A DNA stretch of 64,000 nt from Hybos culiciformis (Eukaryota > Arthropoda > Insecta > Diptera > Hybotidae). Shown one piece after another: positions 61,101-64,000 of this stretch. The stretch is from assembly GCA_964007475.1 (NCBI GenBank), contig OZ023275.1, forward strand, positions 12,255,829 to 12,319,828, read 5' to 3'. The notes under the pieces were generated by a model. It made no database searches. It was not told the DNA's origin and was given only the letters and a program-made list of their open reading frames with translations. Numbering within the stretch: the first letter of the stretch is position 1; each line of letters opens with the position of its first letter. Position numbers and translations under genes: made by a program.

Positions 61101-62721
61101 ATCTCACTAGCAGCTTTAATTTTCATACGAATATAAACATTAGAATCTTCTCTACCTCCGACTTGGACAATCGCTAATCCAGGTTTAAAATCTGAGTCCT
61201 GTCTTTTAAGATTTTCTACATCTTCTTTCAACATTAACTGAATTTCTCTAAAATTAAAATATTTACATAGGTAGATTTATTTAGTTTAAACATTAGATAT
61301 TTCAATTCAAGCCTCAAAACTCAATATGTGAAATATATATTATATTAGTTTTGAAATTAAACTTTTCAAATTGTGTAATTTATTTTAATACAACTGTAAT
61401 AATAAAATATAAGGCAATCAGGCAATAAATTAAAATATAATATTCTTGAAAAAAATTAACCATATTATTGATATTTTTTTAAATACACATTACGTATTAT
61501 GTTTGCATAAACGGTACATACATAAGAATGCAAAAAGGTGATCATTCCAATGTCATAAAATTGGAGATAAAATTACAGTAAATTAATATACATAAACATA
61601 ATGATTAGATTAACACATCCACTGCCGACAATAAGATACAAATATATTATTAGGTATCGCTTGCAAGATTTCAAAACAACATATTTTTGTTTTAAAATCT
61701 AACAAAATGTTTATAGGATCATCATCATTCAAAATTTGAATTATGACCAAAATATTTGCAAATAAGAAATTCACAGACTCACTGTACTTAGAAGGTATAT
61801 TCCAAATCTTAATATTAAATTATAATTTTTTATCTCATTTTAAGAAAATTGACAAGAATAAAATAAATTATTATGTATTCTAAGTCTCAACAGGATGAGG
61901 GTTAATGGTAAAACTTATTTTTAGATTAAACTTATTTATTAATCTACGAAAACTAATAAGATATTCTTGATAAAAATAACTCAATCTTATCTCATTCATA
62001 ATTACGAAAATAGGTACTAGGAAAATAAGCCAAAAATAATTGTTAAGCTTGTTAGAAATTTAATTGACGTTAGTATGGTGATAACTATTGCAAGAATATG
62101 TAATAATTTTAATACTTAATGAATGACTACTTTATTTGTATATACGAATTTAATGAAAATAAATTTGTTGATTTTAATTTTCAAATGGAATTCGTAATTT
62201 ACTTAGATGTCGTATAAAAAATTAATAAACATTAAACAAAAACGAGTAGCGCGATCGTAGTCATAAATAAACATAAATATTTTTGGAACTCAAAATATGA
62301 ATTTAATTATAATTATCAACATACACTTGATGTATTTCTTATCTAAATTATCGCGTATGGAATTTTTTTTTTTTTTTAATATTAATGCTTGTTCTTAATT
62401 TTATTTAATAAATCAAATAGTCCGATAAGTGAAGTCTTTCAATTGTTCTCAATTTTCATTGCTTGACATAATTAAAACTGATCAAATGGTTGTATATTAT
62501 ATGTAGTAATAAATTTCGTGCATCAAAGAAGAAAATATGGCAGAATTTAATATAGTGGTCGAAAAGTTTAAAATAAAACAAAAACTATTTCCTACCTATA
62601 AGATCTTGTCAGATGTATAATGTAAAAAAAAATTTAAAATCTCCTTAAATTCAATTTTTTTTTTGTTCACTTACTTAGCTTTCAGGGTTCCAGAAATTAA
62701 TACAGCTTTGTTTTGATTCAT
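55034..62721 (-). CDS. MTHFD1: C1-tetrahydrofolate synthase, trifunctional (11 exons)
   Basis: One protein carries methylene-THF dehydrogenase, methenyl-THF cyclohydrolase and ATP-dependent formate-THF ligase, interconverting one-carbon folates for purine and thymidylate synthesis (Drosophila name: pug). Coding exons: 62721-62675, 61247-61037, 60888-60780, 60686-60582, 60254-60109, 59945-59834, 57621-57396, 57164-56991, 56858-55418, 55335-55167, 55107-55034. They total 2814 nt, or 937 residues; human MTHFD1 has 935. The dehydrogenase/cyclohydrolase residues Y54, K58, Q102 and D127 match human Y52, K56, Q100 and D125. GRSKIVG (173-179) and PGGVGPMT (273-280) are the folate dehydrogenase signatures. 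The ligase has the ATP loop TPLGEGKST (K387), [17 protein letters not shown] and [11 protein letters not shown]. All three activities look intact. Translation may begin further upstream. Confidence 0.95.
55167..55335 (-). CDS. MTHFD1: MTHFD1 exon 10 (residues 858-914)
   Basis: Encodes [20 protein letters not shown], a conserved ligase stretch, then [14 protein letters not shown]. Acceptor TTTTATAG, donor GTAATT. Confidence 0.95.
55418..56858 (-). CDS. MTHFD1: MTHFD1 exon 9, ligase core (residues 377-857)
   Basis: A 1441-nt exon carrying most of the formate-THF ligase. It opens with [11 protein letters not shown] (K387 in the ATP loop), followed by [61 protein letters not shown] and [11 protein letters not shown], all family hallmarks. 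Acceptor is an 11-T run plus TAG, donor GTAAAG. The plus-strand frame at 56139-56510 is its antisense shadow. Confidence 0.97.
56991..57164 (-). CDS. MTHFD1: MTHFD1 exon 8 (residues 319-377)
   Basis: Start of the formate-THF ligase domain: [20 protein letters not shown], then [15 protein letters not shown] and GKYVVVAG. It ends two bases into codon G377, just before the ATP-binding loop, so that loop is split by the intron. Donor GTAGGT. Confidence 0.94.
57396..57621 (-). CDS. MTHFD1: MTHFD1 exon 7 (residues 244-319)
   Basis: Contains [10 protein letters not shown] and the folate dehydrogenase signature [15 protein letters not shown], then the linker to the ligase domain. It is preceded by the largest intron of the gene (2.2 kb). 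Donor GTAACT. Confidence 0.95.
57622..59833 (-). other. MTHFD1 intron 6 (2.2 kb)
   Basis: The largest intron of the gene. AT-rich, with no exon or recognisable repeat; its ORFs are chance. Confidence 0.75.
59834..59945 (-). CDS. MTHFD1: MTHFD1 exon 6 (residues 207-244)
   Basis: Encodes [20 protein letters not shown] and [11 protein letters not shown], the end of the Rossmann fold. Acceptor TTTTTTAG; donor GTTAGT departs from the usual GTAAGT. Confidence 0.95.
60109..60254 (-). CDS. MTHFD1: MTHFD1 exon 5 (residues 158-206)
   Basis: Carries the NADP-binding segment [18 protein letters not shown] and [15 protein letters not shown]. Acceptor ATTTACAG, donor GTGAGTT, an unusual but valid form. 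Confidence 0.95.
60582..60686 (-). CDS. MTHFD1: MTHFD1 exon 4 (residues 123-158)
   Basis: Encodes [16 protein letters not shown] and [14 protein letters not shown]127 corresponds to human D125 and PCTP is conserved. Acceptor TTTCTAG, donor GTAAGA. Confidence 0.95.
60780..60888 (-). CDS. MTHFD1: MTHFD1 exon 3 (residues 87-123)
   Basis: A 109-nt exon encoding [16 protein letters not shown], with Q102 equivalent to human Q100. Acceptor TTTCTACAG, donor GTAAGTG. Confidence 0.95.
61037..61247 (-). CDS. MTHFD1: MTHFD1 exon 2 (residues 16-86)
   Basis: Encodes [20 protein letters not shown], the substrate-binding and catalytic core of the dehydrogenase/cyclohydrolase: Y54 and K58 correspond to human Y52 and K56. 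Acceptor TTTTAG, donor GTAAGTG; it ends in phase 0. Confidence 0.95.
61248..62674 (-). other. MTHFD1 intron 1 (1.4 kb)
   Basis: AT-rich intron separating the short first coding exon from the catalytic core. Nothing recognisable inside. Confidence 0.75.
62675..62721 (-). CDS. MTHFD1: MTHFD1 exon 1 (residues 1-16)
   Basis: Encodes [15 protein letters not shown]; the ISG.LKAKEI segment aligns with ILNGKEISAQI of the human N terminus. Donor GTAAGT is at 62674-62669. The ATG is four bases after a TTTCAG that could be a splice acceptor of an untranslated exon, but the frame also continues upstream (see 62722-62844). Confidence 0.85.
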
Positions 62722-62844
62722 ATCTGAAATATTATTATAATTTCCTTTAAATATTATTAAAATATTATTTAACCAACGGTTGGTTCTATTTGAAAGAAAT
62801 TCCCTAACTAATTTCATTAACTTAAAAAAAAAACCAACAAACAT
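62722..62844 (-). other. Possible N-terminal extension of MTHFD1
   Basis: The MTHFD1 frame stays open upstream of the conserved start to ATGs at 62817-62815 (32 codons earlier) and 62844-62842 (41 codons earlier). The first in-frame stop (TAA) lies just beyond. The 32-residue form begins MKLVREFLSNRTNRWL and has six basic but only two acidic residues, so it could act as a mitochondrial presequence. A splice acceptor at TTTCAG four bases before the conserved ATG is the competing reading, though it lacks a T-rich tract. Confidence 0.45.
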
Positions 62845-64000
62845 TAAAAAATTAAAAATAAATTAAAAAGGTGATAATATATGTTTTATTTATTCAAAAC
62901 ATCGATTTATTTGTTGTTATCATTATTAAATTTATTATGTACAAATATTATCATCTAAAAAAAAAAAGGTCAATTTTTTTTTAAATAAGAAACTTCTTTA
63001 TTTTAAATGAAGTTTAAGCTAATTCGGGTCTGAAAATGATTTTATAGATTCTTTTTGTTACAAGAGAAATTTAATTTTAATATCTCCTGACCCTAATGAA
63101 AGTTTGCAAAAAACATTTGTGTACGATTTCGTTTGAATCGTTTCATAAATATATACATTTGCTCGATATTTGAATAGTTAAATTATATCTGGCTTAAAAT
63201 GTTTATTTATTATTTAATTTTAACTATAACCATTGATTAAGAATACATAGATTCTTAGCTTCATACAACATTATTTTGTATTCTTAATCAATGCTATAAC
63301 TTAATTTTGAAGGCAACATATTAATAATAATAACATAAGAAAGAAACATAATAATGTAAATAAATAAGAAAAGACTACATAAATATCGAAAATAGACTTT
63401 CTATATTTTTTAGATTTTAAAGCTTATGAAAAAGTTATTAAAAAATTATTATTTCCCAAACTCAAAAGCCAGTAAAATCTTAATATGAAAATAAAAAAGA
63501 AAAAATCATCAAAATATTATAGATTAGGTAGATTCTTTTATCGTAGCAAATTTTATTCTTCTTTAATAAGCACTGTTTATTGTAATTGAAAGTCCAATTA
63601 ATTTAACCACTCACTAGGCTCATTTATTAAAAGAAAATATTAAATCTTTTTTTTTTTTAATAATTGAAATGTTTTGTGTTTTTATTTTTTTTTTATATCA
63701 AATTTTTAACTACTGAATTGTGCTAAAGGCAATTCGTATTGTTCAATTAAAATTTTGTAGTTAAAAAATCTATCAATAGATAACATACCTACCCAATTTG
63801 TTTGGTTTGTATTATAAGGACGGATTTTACTTTTCTTAAATTTTTTTTTGTATAAAAAATACGTATATTAGCAATAATCAAAATAATTAACAATTGAGGT
63901 TCATTCAATAAATTCAAATAAATTTTAAATCAAAATTTAATATTCCACCTCTTTCACTCAAACTTAAATTTTTTTTAATTCAATAAAAAATGTTTTTAAT
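62845..64000. other. Region upstream of MTHFD1
   Basis: AT-rich; expected to hold the promoter and any untranslated exon. Apart from the miniature element at 63231-63293, I see no gene, clear TATA box or GC-rich promoter patch. Confidence 0.6.
63231..63293. mobile_element. CATWGATT foldback element, 63-bp copy
   Basis: Perfect 17-bp ends CATTGATTAAGAATACA and TGTATTCTTAATCAATG surround AGCTTCATACAACATTATTT, which also occurs in the left arm of 44277-44479. CTATAAC is duplicated exactly on both sides (63224-63230 and 63294-63300). It looks like an internally deleted member of the same family, about 390 bp upstream of the first possible MTHFD1 ATG. Confidence 0.83.

Overview
This is a very AT-rich, homopolymer-rich piece of an insect nuclear genome. 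It holds two complete intron-rich protein-coding genes, both on the minus strand. All introns are GT-AG with short T-rich acceptors, and both proteins are clear animal orthologues. A small TTAGG-rich interspersed sequence near 8.1 kb resembles short repeats I remember from fly genomes, so a dipteran is my best guess. That is weak evidence; another insect order is possible. There is no bacterial or organellar gene structure.

Layout, in the direction of transcription (high to low coordinates). (1) 62721-55034: trifunctional C1-tetrahydrofolate synthase (MTHFD1, pug in Drosophila), 11 coding exons, 937 codons. The reading frame stays open upstream to two further ATGs, which would add a basic N-terminal extension of 32 or 41 residues. 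(2) About 1 kb of intergenic DNA carrying the likely 3' end of MTHFD1 and a small GC-richer patch that is probably the Nup88 promoter. (3) 54016-602: nucleoporin Nup88 (members only in Drosophila), 11 coding exons, 755 codons. The first two introns are 27.5 kb and 22.8 kb and make up about 94% of the gene. (4) The last 601 bases are downstream of Nup88 and hold a polyadenylation signal.

The two genes are head-to-tail neighbours with no sign of a shared pathway: one supplies one-carbon folate units, the other is a structural and transport component of the nuclear pore. Both reading frames join without gaps through every splice junction, which strongly supports the exon model.

The giant Nup88 introns contain no further gene that I can support. 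They are a record of small transposable elements, many datable by intact target-site duplications: two hAT-like miniature elements, one nested inside an older foldback element; a Tc1/mariner-like miniature element whose empty site survives in an adjacent duplicate; a CATWGATT-type miniature family with a 203-bp copy in the intron and a 63-bp copy just upstream of MTHFD1; two insertions of one non-LTR-type retroposon, each with its own target duplication; a tRNA-derived SINE; and other foldback and tandem repeats. Coordinates of exons come from hand-joined splice sites; repeat family assignments are inferences from termini and target duplications and have not been checked against any database.
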